The notes under the pieces: model-generated
Database searches by the model: none
What the model was told of the DNA's origin: nothing
The model's input: only the letters and a program-made list of their open reading frames with translations
Part shown: in pieces, positions 44,368 to 54,741 of the stretch
Layout of the letters: the number at the start of each line of letters is the position of its first letter
Numbering within the stretch: the first letter of the stretch is position 1
Assembly (NCBI RefSeq): GCF_019645855.1
Contig: NZ_CP080999.1
Span: 3,658,001-3,722,000 of the forward strand
DNA length: 64,000 nt
DNA from: Mycobacterium malmoense
GTDB taxonomy: Bacteria > Actinomycetota > Actinomycetes > Mycobacteriales > Mycobacteriaceae
Direction: 5' to 3'
Position numbers and translations under genes: made by a program

Positions 44368-44841
44368 TCAGTCGTACCACCGCTGGCGTTGCGGGTAGGC
44401 CACGTTAATGCCCGACAACACCGTCGTGTGCACCGCGACGAAGGCCGCGGCGAACGCCATCGCAAACGTGCCGGGCGCGAAGTCCCACCGGCCGGCCACC
44501 GCTTCCAGCCCGGGCAAGGTAACCCACCGGCTAACCAGGTAGATGCCGAGAAAGGCCACGCACACTGCGCTGCCGAAATACCAACCTGTCTGCGGCACAA
44601 GCGGTTTGCGGCCGAACACCATAGCGCCCGCCGCAATCAGGCAACCGATTGCCAGCGAAGCCGAGTAGGCAGCGAAGTACAGGGGCAAGCCCGGCTTCGT
44701 TGCAAAAACGTAGGCATGCACCGCCACGACACCCAGCAGAAGCGAGCAGCCCACCGCCGTCACCGCCCGCGGCAGGTTGAAGGCCACCCAGCCGTTCAGG
44801 GTAAGCAGCGGCGACGACCAAATGCCCCGCCAGAGCGTCAT
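44368..44841 (-). CDS. Four-helix membrane protein, unknown function
   Basis: ATG 44841 (MTLWRGIWSSP) gives 157 residues with four predicted hydrophobic helices at about 22-45, 50-75, 85-108 and 125-148. No catalytic motif was seen. It precedes the cytochrome b-sulfite oxidase gene by 14 bp and is probably an accessory membrane subunit. Confidence 0.7.
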   Translation of the reverse strand: MTLWRGIWSSPLLTLNGWVAFNLPRAVTAVGCSLLLGVVAVHAYVFATKPGLPLYFAAYSASLAIGCLIAAGAMVFGRKPLVPQTGWYFGSAVCVAFLGIYLVSRWVTLPGLEAVAGRWDFAPGTFAMAFAAAFVAVHTTVLSGINVAYPQRQRWYD

Positions 44842-44945
44842 GCACCGTTGCTCAACGAGATCGACCACGACCTGCGAGGTACCCGCCCAGCGCGTTCGCA
44901 AACCGGCGCATTTCGCACCGTTTGACCGCTGCGATTCGGGGCTAG

Positions 44946-47117
<2,172 letters not shown>

Positions 47118-47119
47118 CG

Positions 47120-48349
47120 TCAGCGCGCCTGGCCGTGCCGCACCTGGTTGAACGGCACCCCCCGGTCGGCGGCGTACTCCCGCGGGAAGCCCAGCACCCG
47201 TTCACCGATGACGTTGCGGGCCATCTCCGTGGTGCCGCCGCCGATGGCGACGTTCTGCCGGGACAGGTAGCGCAGACCCGTCTCCAGGCCTTCGCCGGCT
47301 TCCCCCACGACGCCGGCGGCCCCCGCGATGGCCAGCGCGGTGTCGATGTCCAAGGTTACGGTCTCGGAGTGGAAAAGCCTGATGAGCGTTCCCGCGGCTG
47401 GGGGCAGCGCGCCATCCCTGACGCTGCGATACACGTGGTCGATCAGCTGCTCGCCTACCGCGCGGTGCACGAGCACCCGGCCGGCCATCTCCCGTACGCG
47501 TTCGTTGTCGGCCTGGCCCGTCTTTTCCGCAAGCCCAACGTAGTCAACCGGATTCGCGGCGCCGCCCTCGCTGCCGCCGCCGCTGGCGAACTCCGAGCCC
47601 TGCCCCACCGCCCGGCGTTCGTGATACAGCTGCCGCGACGCCACCGCCCAGCCACCGTTGACCTCGCCGACGACGGCGTCGTCACCGACGTCCACCCCGT
47701 CCAGGAACTCCTCGCAGAACTCGGTGGAACCGCTCAGCATTCTGATGCGCCGCAACGTGATTCCCGGATGGTTGATGGGCACCAGGAACATCGTCAGGCC
47801 TTCGTGCTTGGGCACCTCCCAGTTGGTGCGGGCCAGGCACAGCCCGTAGTCGGCGGCGAACGCGCTGGTGCTCCAGGTCTTGGCGCCGTTGATCACCCAA
47901 CGGTCGCCCCGGCGTTCGGCGCGGGTGAGGACAGCGGCCAGGTCCGACCCGCCGCTGGGTTCACTCAGCAGCTGCACCAGTACCTCGTCGCCGCGCAGGG
48001 CGGCGGCGAGGTGCCGCGTCTTCTGCTCCTCGGTGCCGGTGTCGAGCAGCGTGGCGCAGCAGATGGTGAACGTGGGGGTGTTGAGGATCAACGGCATCTC
48101 GTAGCCGAGGGATTCGGAGTCGAATGCCTTCTGATACTCGTAATCCAGACCCAGACCGCCGTACTCGCGGGGGAAGCAGATGCCGGCGAATCCGCCTGCG
48201 TAGAGCCGCCTTTGCAGTTCTCGGGCCCTGTCCCAGGACCGTTGGTCGTCGCGCGGGGCGGGCGGCGGGAACTCGGGGTCGATGGCGGGCATGTTGTCGG
48301 CCAACCACGCTCGGGCGCGGGCGACGAACTCCGCGACGGATTCGGTCAT
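47120..48349 (-). CDS. Acyl-CoA dehydrogenase, large subunit type (pair 3)
   Basis: ATG 48349 overlaps the upstream stop (ATGA) and gives 409 residues. It has LGLDYEYQKAFDSES, QLLSEPSGGSDLAAVLTRAE (EPSGGSD type) and GGGTTEMARNVIGERVLGFP at the end. It lies after the partner-like ACAD in the same transcript. No regulon operator was found near this pair, so it may be controlled separately. Confidence 0.9.
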   Translation of the reverse strand: MTESVAEFVARARAWLADNMPAIDPEFPPPAPRDDQRSWDRARELQRRLYAGGFAGICFPREYGGLGLDYEYQKAFDSESLGYEMPLILNTPTFTICCATLLDTGTEEQKTRHLAAALRGDEVLVQLLSEPSGGSDLAAVLTRAERRGDRWVINGAKTWSTSAFAADYGLCLARTNWEVPKHEGLTMFLVPINHPGITLRRIRMLSGSTEFCEEFLDGVDVGDDAVVGEVNGGWAVASRQLYHERRAVGQGSEFASGGGSEGGAANPVDYVGLAEKTGQADNERVREMAGRVLVHRAVGEQLIDHVYRSVRDGALPPAAGTLIRLFHSETVTLDIDTALAIAGAAGVVGEAGEGLETGLRYLSRQNVAIGGGTTEMARNVIGERVLGFPREYAADRGVPFNQVRHGQAR

Positions 48350-49497
48350 CTCGCGCAACGGCCCGCTTTCTCCGACTCGTAGACCCGCAGGTTGTGTTCC
48401 TCGGGCGTGCCAAACGTGGAGCGGTACAACGTCACTCGCCTCAGGTATAGGTGCAGGTCGTGTTCCCAGGTGACGCCGATGCCGCCGTGCATCTGCACGC
48501 AGGCCTGGACGATCCGCCCGGCCATCTCGCCGACGTAGGACTTGGCGATGCTGGCCGATAAGCCCGCCGCGGGTGAGCGGGCGGCGACGTCGGCGACCGC
48601 CGCGGCCGTGGTCGCGCGGCACGCTTCCAGCCACAGCTTCATGTCGGCGAACCCGTGTTTGAGCGCCTGGTATGACGCCAGCGGACGGCCGAACGTGTGC
48701 CGATCCAGCGCCCACGCGGCGGTGAAATCGAACACCGTTTGCAGGATGCCGACCACCTCGGCGCACTGCAGCACCTGGGCGAGCTGGCTCTGGCGGTCGA
48801 TCAGCGCGGCGGTCTCGGCTGCGCTGCCGACGACCGCGGATCGCTCCACCACCACGCCGTCGAAATGCACCCGCGCGTATTGCTTGACCAGGTCCACCGA
48901 CTGCCGCGGCTCGATCCGGACGCCCGGCGCGTCCGTCGGCACCAGGAACTGACGTACCTCAGAGGCACGTGGGCCGCATCGCGCCACCACCAGCAGCACC
49001 GCGCTTTGGGCGCCGGCCTCGACGTGGTCCTTGGTGCCGTCGATGCGGAACCCGGCACCGGTTTCCGTGGCCGTCACTGACGGATCCAGCGGCGCCCACC
49101 CCCGGCCGGGCTCGGAAACCGCCCACGACGCCACCGTTTCACCGGAGACCAGCGACTCGATGGTGGCGGCGTGGGATTGCGGGTCGGCGCAGTCGGCGAG
49201 CGCCGAGAGCACCACGCTGACCGGATACAGTGGTCCGGGTGCCACCGTCTTGCCGAGTTGTTCGGCGATCATGGCCAGATCCTCGACGCCGCTGCCCGAG
49301 ACGCTGCCCCCGCCCAAGCCCTCCGGAACGAGCAGGGCCGTCCACCCCAGTTCGGCGGCGCGCCGCCACCATGCCGGATCGAAGGACACCCCCGCGGCGT
49401 GCAGTTCCCGGACGCGGCGCAACGGCAATTCTTTGTGCAGAAAGGCCTGGGTGGTTGAAGCGAAGAGTATCTTTTCGGGAGAGTCGACAGCGGTCAT
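48346..49497 (-). CDS. Acyl-CoA dehydrogenase, FG-type subunit (pair 3)
   Basis: ATG 49497 gives 383 residues. It ends with the flavin-subunit pattern DRHTFGRPLASYQALKHGFAD and QMHGGIGVTWEHDLHLYLRR. It probably forms a heteromeric enzyme with the next gene product, which overlaps it by ATGA. The substrate acyl-CoA is unknown. The 145-bp gap to the plus-strand Mce-associated gene holds both promoters. Confidence 0.9.
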   Translation of the reverse strand: MTAVDSPEKILFASTTQAFLHKELPLRRVRELHAAGVSFDPAWWRRAAELGWTALLVPEGLGGGSVSGSGVEDLAMIAEQLGKTVAPGPLYPVSVVLSALADCADPQSHAATIESLVSGETVASWAVSEPGRGWAPLDPSVTATETGAGFRIDGTKDHVEAGAQSAVLLVVARCGPRASEVRQFLVPTDAPGVRIEPRQSVDLVKQYARVHFDGVVVERSAVVGSAAETAALIDRQSQLAQVLQCAEVVGILQTVFDFTAAWALDRHTFGRPLASYQALKHGFADMKLWLEACRATTAAAVADVAARSPAAGLSASIAKSYVGEMAGRIVQACVQMHGGIGVTWEHDLHLYLRRVTLYRSTFGTPEEHNLRVYESEKAGRCAR

Positions 49498-49642
49498 GAT
49501 GCCGGCAGGTTCCTTTGGTGGTTGATCATCCGCCTGATCGGTCCTCGTCGGAATTCGCTGAAGACTCTGATGGTAGCAATGGGCGATACGGTAAGAGATA
49601 CCGGAGTGCAGTCGATAATGACGTTGACAAGCGGTAACCGCG

Positions 49643-50407
49643 ATGGCTGAGCCGCCGGAGGATGCGGCCGCCGACGCTAGGGCGTTGCTCGAAGAAGCCG
49701 AGGCGGAAGCTGCCGCGGCCGAAGCGCTGGCCGCAGCGGCGAAGGCCCGCGCCCGCGCCGCCCGGCTGCGGCGTGAAGTCCTCGGCCTGCCCGACCCCGC
49801 CGAGGAGGACGACGAGACAGCCGACGAGGACTACGACGAGGACTACTACGGCGAGGATTACGAAGAGGACTACGACGAAGACGATTACGACGAATCCGTA
49901 ACCGAGCCGGCTGGGTGGCGACGCTGGATACCGACGATTGCCGCCGTGGCCGCGATCGTCATCATCTGTGCCTTTGTCGGCGTCAGCGCATACATGGTGG
50001 TCCAACACCGGGACACCACCCGGCACCAACAACGGGAAGCGGCGTTTGTCGCCGGGGCCAAGCAAGGCGTCATCAACATGACCTCCCTCGACTTCAACAA
50101 GGCCAGGGAAGACGTCCAGCGCGTGATCGACAGCTCCACCGGCCAATTCAAGGACGACTTCCAGCAGCGGGCCAACGATTTCATCGCGGTGGTCACGCAG
50201 TCGAAAGCCGTCACCGTGGGAACCGTGAACGCCGCCGCCGTCGAGTCCATGGCCGGGGATTCGGCGGTGGTACTGGTCTCCGCGACATCACAGATCACCA
50301 ATTCCCCACCCGGGAAGGACGAACCACCACGAATATGGCGGCTCAAGGTGACCGTCGCCGACGTCGGCGGACAGTACAAGATGTCGAAAGTTGAGTACAT
50401 ACCGTGA
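49643..50407 (+). CDS. Mce-associated membrane protein
   Basis: The 254-residue protein has an Ala/Glu-rich N-terminal helix (residues 8-45), an acidic Asp-Tyr-Glu repeat stretch (about 55-86), one membrane helix (about 95-120), and a C-terminal domain typical of Mce-associated proteins ([18 protein letters not shown], then [23 protein letters not shown]). The family stabilises Mce lipid-import complexes or acts near them. No mce genes lie in the window. The next gene overlaps it by GTGA. Confidence 0.85.
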   Translation: MAEPPEDAAADARALLEEAEAEAAAAEALAAAAKARARAARLRREVLGLPDPAEEDDETADEDYDEDYYGEDYEEDYDEDDYDESVTEPAGWRRWIPTIAAVAAIVIICAFVGVSAYMVVQHRDTTRHQQREAAFVAGAKQGVINMTSLDFNKAREDVQRVIDSSTGQFKDDFQQRANDFIAVVTQSKAVTVGTVNAAAVESMAGDSAVVLVSATSQITNSPPGKDEPPRIWRLKVTVADVGGQYKMSKVEYIP

Positions 50408-51045
50408 CCGACGACGTGCGCGACATCGATTCGGCCGCACCGGAAGCCGAAACCGACGACGACGTCGACGACCCGGTGATTGACGAGACCCTGAGCGACG
50501 ACGAGGGGGAGGCCGACTCCCCCGCGCCGATCAAAAGCCGGCGACTGGTCCTGCCGCCCAGGCTGCGCAAGATCGTTCCGATCGTTCTGGTCGTGCTCCT
50601 GCTGGCCTCCGGCGGCGTGGCGACGTGGTTGTACTTCAAGCAGTACCGGCCCGATCAACAAACCGACGCCGACGTCGCCCGGGCGGTGGTCAGCGCCGCG
50701 TCCGACGGGACGGTCGCGTTGCTGTCGTACTCATCGGACTCGCTGGATAAGGACTTCGCGGCCGCCAGGTCGCATCTCGCGGGGGATTTCCTGTCCTATT
50801 ACGACCAATTCAGCCAACAAAGCGTGGCTCCGGTGGCCAAGCAGAAGTCGATGAAAACCACGGCTCGCGTGTCGGGCGCCGCGGTGTCGGAGCTGCACCC
50901 CGACTCGGCCGTCGTTCTTGTCTTTGTCGATCAGAGCACGACAACCAAGGACAGTCCCCAACCGTCCCTGGCGCTCAGTAGCGTGCTGGTGCGCATGACT
51001 CGGGTCAACGGCACCTGGCTGATCACCAAGTTCACCCCGGTCTAG
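50404..51045 (+). CDS. Mce-associated membrane protein
   Basis: GTG 50404 overlaps the preceding stop (GTGA). The 213-residue product has an acidic N-terminus (Asp-rich to about residue 38), one membrane helix at about 57-80, and a C-terminal domain related to the previous protein, ending [19 protein letters not shown]. It pairs with the preceding protein in an Mce-associated operon. It ends 5 bp before a convergent hydrolase-fold gene. Confidence 0.83.
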   Translation: MTDDVRDIDSAAPEAETDDDVDDPVIDETLSDDEGEADSPAPIKSRRLVLPPRLRKIVPIVLVVLLLASGGVATWLYFKQYRPDQQTDADVARAVVSAASDGTVALLSYSSDSLDKDFAAARSHLAGDFLSYYDQFSQQSVAPVAKQKSMKTTARVSGAAVSELHPDSAVVLVFVDQSTTTKDSPQPSLALSSVLVRMTRVNGTWLITKFTPV

Positions 51046-51050
51046 AGCCG

Positions 51051-52019
51051 CTACATGGCGAACACGCGACGGAGCGTCTGCGTGTGCAGGGCCCGGCTTT
51101 CTTGGGAGACAACCCAATCCGGGACCAGCGAATCGAAGCCGTTGAATGTCGCTGCGATAACGTGCAATTCGGTGTGGACGTAGGCGTGCAGCAGCCGGTT
51201 GGCATAGTCGATGGCTTCGTCGCGGCACGGGTCGATCTCCGAGCAGCTGACGAATGTGGGCGGCAGCCCCTCCAGGTTGGCCCGATGCGCGGGGACGTGT
51301 TGACCGTTCGCGGCGGCATGGCCGAGGTAGTGGCTCCAGGCCCGGCTCACGGCGGGACCGTTGAGGCCCGGCGTGCGCTGGAACTCGCGTCGCGACGGCG
51401 TGGCGTCGGAGTCGAGCATGGGCTGGTGCAGGATTTGCACCAGGATCGGCGGGCCTTCCTCGTCGAACATGCGCTGGGTCAGGCCCGCGACCAGCGCCGC
51501 ACCCGCGTCCCGGCCCATCACCGCGATGCGGCCGGTATCCGCGTCCAGGTCGGCGCAATTGTCGACGGCGTGGCGCAACGCCGCCTCGACGTCGTCCAGT
51601 GCCGCCGGGCATGGATTTTCCGGCGCGAGCCGGTAGTCGACCGATACCACGAGACAGCTGGCGTCCCTGGCCAGCTCCACGCACTGCGCGTGATCGGTGT
51701 CCAGGTTCCCCGTCACGAAACCACCACCGTGGGCGTATATCACCAGGGGCGCCGGGGATTCGGTGGCGCCCCGGTACAGACGAAGTTCCAGCCGCTGGCC
51801 GTCCGGGCCGGCGATGGATCGCGATTCGATGGCGACGGCATCGGGGCCGCCGGTGTGAACCGCCGCGGCCCGCTCGGCGGCCAGGAGGTTGGCGTGTTCG
51901 CGCTCGGCGGGCAACGTCTCGGCGCGGAATTCGACGACGCCCAGCTCGATCGCGGCCTCCCGCAGCACCGGATCGATGCGGTTAAGGCCTTGTGGCCGTG
52001 CCAGATTCGTTTGTGTCAT
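51051..52019 (-). CDS. HSL-type alpha/beta-hydrolase fold protein lacking catalytic Ser and His
   Basis: The 322-residue protein has the hormone-sensitive lipase fold, including the oxyanion HGGG at 97-100 and VVSVDYRLAPE at 124-134. The nucleophile motif GDSAG is replaced by GRDAG, with Asp171 where Ser should be. The catalytic His segment reads TFNGFDSLVP, with Asn293 for His. The acid D263 remains in EIDPCRDEAI. Both changes were confirmed by reading the bases, so esterase activity is unlikely. It lies 88 bp after the amidohydrolase genes in the same direction. Confidence 0.82.
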   Translation of the reverse strand: MTQTNLARPQGLNRIDPVLREAAIELGVVEFRAETLPAEREHANLLAAERAAAVHTGGPDAVAIESRSIAGPDGQRLELRLYRGATESPAPLVIYAHGGGFVTGNLDTDHAQCVELARDASCLVVSVDYRLAPENPCPAALDDVEAALRHAVDNCADLDADTGRIAVMGRDAGAALVAGLTQRMFDEEGPPILVQILHQPMLDSDATPSRREFQRTPGLNGPAVSRAWSHYLGHAAANGQHVPAHRANLEGLPPTFVSCSEIDPCRDEAIDYANRLLHAYVHTELHVIAATFNGFDSLVPDWVVSQESRALHTQTLRRVFAM

Positions 52020-52107
52020 ACCGTCTCATCTTCCGGGCTCATGGGCGGGCTCGTCGTCCGGACCCAACAGGGGGCGTCTCGGAAACCCCCTTCACGGTAG
52101 ACCCGGC

Positions 52108-53253
52108 TCAGCGAGATGCCCCGGGGAGGGCCTTGACGGTCGCCGGCAGCCCGTAGAGCGCCATCGCGTTCCCGCGCATGATCCGCTCGCGCTGGTCGGC
52201 GGGGAACCGGTTGATCGCGTAGGTCGGCGAGTCGTAGCTCCAATGCGGGTAGTCCGTCGAGAACATGAGATTGTCGCCCAGGTCCATCATCTCCAGGTAC
52301 TCGCGGAATCCGACGGTGTCGGTGTCTTCGAGCGGCTGGGTGGTGAACCGGACGTGTTCGCGCACATACTCCGACGGGCGGCGACGCACCTGCGGCAGGT
52401 CGCCGCGGCGGGCCTCCCAGATCCGGTCCATCCGCGACATCACCGGCATCGCCCACGTGAAGCCGCCCTCGACGAAGACCACCCGCAGATCCGGATGGCG
52501 GTCGAACGCGCCGTCGAACACCAGGCTCATCAGGTGCGAGACGTACAGCAGCGGCCAGGACGCGAAGAAGTCGTGCCAGTGCGCGGGGTTGCCGACCGGG
52601 TATAGCGGGATCAGCTCGAACGGCGTCTGTCCCATCAGGTGCGTGGCGACCGGGAGCCCGTTGCGCGACGCCGCCTTGTAGAGCGGGTCGAAATGTGGGT
52701 TCCCGAACGGGATTCCGCGGGTCTGCGGCGTCATCAGCACCTGGGCCATGTAGGGATGGCCCGCCCACCGTTCGACCTCGCGCGCCGCCAGCTCGGGCGT
52801 CTGCGCGCTCACGCTGATCGACCCGCGCCAGCGGCCGTGCCAGTTGTGCCTGTCGAGCCAGACGTCGGCCAGCCAGTCGTTGTAGGTCGACTTGAGCACG
52901 TGCTCGGCCTGCGGCAGCTGCGCGTCGCACATCGGCTCCAGCGTCGCGATGCTGACGCCGGCGTCGAGCAGCAACTGCTTGGCGGCGAAATCCGGGTCGG
53001 TGCCGGCGAATCCGCCACCCGGCGGGGCGGCGTCCAGGCGCATCGACATCGTCTTGTATGAGTCGGGGGTGTCGTAGAAGTGCGGTACGGGCGTGACCGC
53101 GTTTTTGGTGGGCCAGATCTTGTCGACCCATTCGGCGGGCGCATAGGACTTCAGCACGTCGGTGGAGACCGGCATGGGGTGCACGTCGGTGTCGACGATG
53201 GTGACCGCTATTTCTTGTTCGGCCTGCGCTTCGGCTCGTTCGATGGTGGTCAT
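52108..53253 (-). CDS. Amidohydrolase-2 family metal-dependent hydrolase
   Basis: This 381-residue protein has an amidohydrolase-2 TIM-barrel: DTDVHPMP at about residues 21-28 (first metal motif), HLMGQTPFELIPLYP mid-way, and FSTDYPHWSYDSP near the end (last Asp). The ATG shares a base with the stop of the next upstream amidohydrolase (TGATG). The enzymes may act in sequence or as partners in C-C or C-N bond cleavage of a ring product. The promoter is probably the Rieske ferredoxin promoter near 54.7 kb, under operator f. Confidence 0.88.
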   Translation of the reverse strand: MTTIERAEAQAEQEIAVTIVDTDVHPMPVSTDVLKSYAPAEWVDKIWPTKNAVTPVPHFYDTPDSYKTMSMRLDAAPPGGGFAGTDPDFAAKQLLLDAGVSIATLEPMCDAQLPQAEHVLKSTYNDWLADVWLDRHNWHGRWRGSISVSAQTPELAAREVERWAGHPYMAQVLMTPQTRGIPFGNPHFDPLYKAASRNGLPVATHLMGQTPFELIPLYPVGNPAHWHDFFASWPLLYVSHLMSLVFDGAFDRHPDLRVVFVEGGFTWAMPVMSRMDRIWEARRGDLPQVRRRPSEYVREHVRFTTQPLEDTDTVGFREYLEMMDLGDNLMFSTDYPHWSYDSPTYAINRFPADQRERIMRGNAMALYGLPATVKALPGASR

Positions 53254-54302
53254 CAGACGCGCTCCCTGAGTCCATAAAGCTCACTGGCGTTCTGCCATAA
53301 GATCTTTGCGCGTTGTGCGTCGTCGAGGCCGTCGGCGATGGTCTCGGGCGGCGACGTGGACCAGTGCGGGTAGCTGGATCCGTACATCAGCAGGCCGGCC
53401 TTGTCCGAGAAGTCCATCCAGCACCGCGTCTGCGCCGCATCGGTGGGCCCGTCGAACGCCGACGAGCAGAACCGGACGTGGCCGGGCAGGTACTCGCTGG
53501 GATAGCGGTCGACCCACGGCGTCTGGTCGCGCATCGATAGCCAGAACGTGTCCAGCCGCCACATGAGCGGGGTGAGGATGTCGTAGCCGCCGTCGGCGAA
53601 CACGAACGTCAGGCCGGGATGCCGGCCGAACACGCCCTCGACGACGAGCGAGGCCAGGTGCACGAAGTAGTTCAGCGGCATGAACGCCGCGTACCCCGGG
53701 TAGGTGTGCGCGTGCCCGGCGAAGGTGGGCGGATGGTCGACGCCGTTGCCGCCGTTGATGTGCACCGCGACCGGCAGCCCGTGGGCGGCCGCGGCCTCCC
53801 AGATGGGCTCGAACATCGGCTTGCCGTACGGTTCGCGCGACTGCATCGGAACCCCGACCTGCACCAGCTTCGGGTGGCCGGCGAGGCGCTCGATCTCGGC
53901 GACGGCGCCCTTGGGGTCTTCGGGGTTGACGCGGATGGTGCCTAGAAAACGGTTGGCGTATCGGTCGGCGGTGTCGGGCTCCAGCCAGCGATCGAGCAGC
54001 CAGTCGTTGACCGCGGCGCAGATCCGGCTGTTGAGCAGGTAATCGGCGATGTTGCCCCGGGTCAGCGGGTTCAGGATGGCGTACGTGACCCCCATGTCGT
54101 CGAACAGGTGCCGGCCGACCGTCTCGGGGTCCGACCCCGGATAGTGCTCGCCGTAGAGGTCTTCCCGGTAGTCGCCGCCCGGCGCCTGATACCACTGCTG
54201 CTCGACGTCGGGGATCGACCGCAGCTTGTGGGCTTCCGGGAGGTAGCGGCGGATCTCGGCGTTGTAGCGGAAGTGCGGTTGGACGTTCGTGTCGATGATC
54301 AT
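53253..54302 (-). CDS. Amidohydrolase-2 family metal-dependent hydrolase
   Basis: ATG 54302 overlaps the stop of the Rieske ferredoxin (ATGA), giving 349 residues. Motifs are DTNVQPHF (start; His of the usual DxH displaced, as in some relatives), HINGGNGVDHPPTFAGHAH, and YGSSYPHWSTSPPE at the end. It is paralogous to the next downstream gene and may form a heteromer with it. The final acidic residue is Ser-Ser in YGSSYPHW where relatives have Asp, so the activity of this copy may be altered. Confidence 0.85.
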   Translation of the reverse strand: MIIDTNVQPHFRYNAEIRRYLPEAHKLRSIPDVEQQWYQAPGGDYREDLYGEHYPGSDPETVGRHLFDDMGVTYAILNPLTRGNIADYLLNSRICAAVNDWLLDRWLEPDTADRYANRFLGTIRVNPEDPKGAVAEIERLAGHPKLVQVGVPMQSREPYGKPMFEPIWEAAAAHGLPVAVHINGGNGVDHPPTFAGHAHTYPGYAAFMPLNYFVHLASLVVEGVFGRHPGLTFVFADGGYDILTPLMWRLDTFWLSMRDQTPWVDRYPSEYLPGHVRFCSSAFDGPTDAAQTRCWMDFSDKAGLLMYGSSYPHWSTSPPETIADGLDDAQRAKILWQNASELYGLRERV

Positions 54303-54658
54303 GCGTTCAGATACACTTCCCCGTCGGTGACATCGACGTGATAGGTGCGAACGCGGCGCGTCGGGTCGGCCACGTTTTGACCCGTGGTGACGTCGAATTC
54401 CCAATTGTGCCAAGGGCATCGGACGATCTGCCCGTCACGCACCCGGCGCAGCCCGCCGGGCTCGTCCGGTGCCGGTTCGTTGGTGCCGCCGATGAGGCCG
54501 AGGCACAGCGGGGCGCCCTCGTGCGAGCAGTAGTTCACGATCGCGTACAGCTCGCCGCGCACGTTGTACACACCCACGCCGAACTTACCCACGTCGACCA
54601 GTTTCATCTCGCCGGGCGGCAGCTCGTCGAGGGAGCACACGAATCGACGTTGGGGCAC
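54299..54658 (-). CDS. Rieske 2Fe-2S ferredoxin
   Basis: GTG 54658 follows a GGAGG 10 nt away; an upstream TTG (54682) is an alternative start. The 119-residue product has ligands C44-x-H46 (YCSHEG) and C81-x2-H84 (CPWHNWEFD). The interval between the two ligand pairs is unusually long (34 residues against the usual 15-20), owing to a Pro/Gly/Glu-rich insertion. It would donate electrons to an oxygenase in the pathway. It is the first gene of an operon with the two amidohydrolases, 37 bp from operator f. Confidence 0.88.
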   Translation of the reverse strand: MPQRRFVCSLDELPPGEMKLVDVGKFGVGVYNVRGELYAIVNYCSHEGAPLCLGLIGGTNEPAPDEPGGLRRVRDGQIVRCPWHNWEFDVTTGQNVADPTRRVRTYHVDVTDGEVYLNA

Positions 54659-54695
54659 CTGAGGATCACCGCCTCCGCGCAAGCTGGGCTTCGTT

Positions 54696-54715
54696 GCTAT
54701 TTATATTATGATAGC
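54696..54715. promoter_or_regulatory. Regulon operator, site f
   Basis: GCTATTTATATTATGATAGC is a perfect GCTAT-N10-ATAGC repeat. It sits between the divergent Rieske ferredoxin and P450 genes, 26 bp before the P450 ATG. It lies 27 kb from the next nearest site, tying this block to the main cluster. Confidence 0.72.
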
Positions 54716-54741
54716 GACATTCAACCTCAGGAGGAGCGCTG

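Noticed and set aside
49560..49640. GATGGTAGCAATGGGCGATACGG as a regulon site before the ACAD pair 3 genes
   Set aside because: Half-sites do not match CTAT/ATAG and the spacing is wrong.
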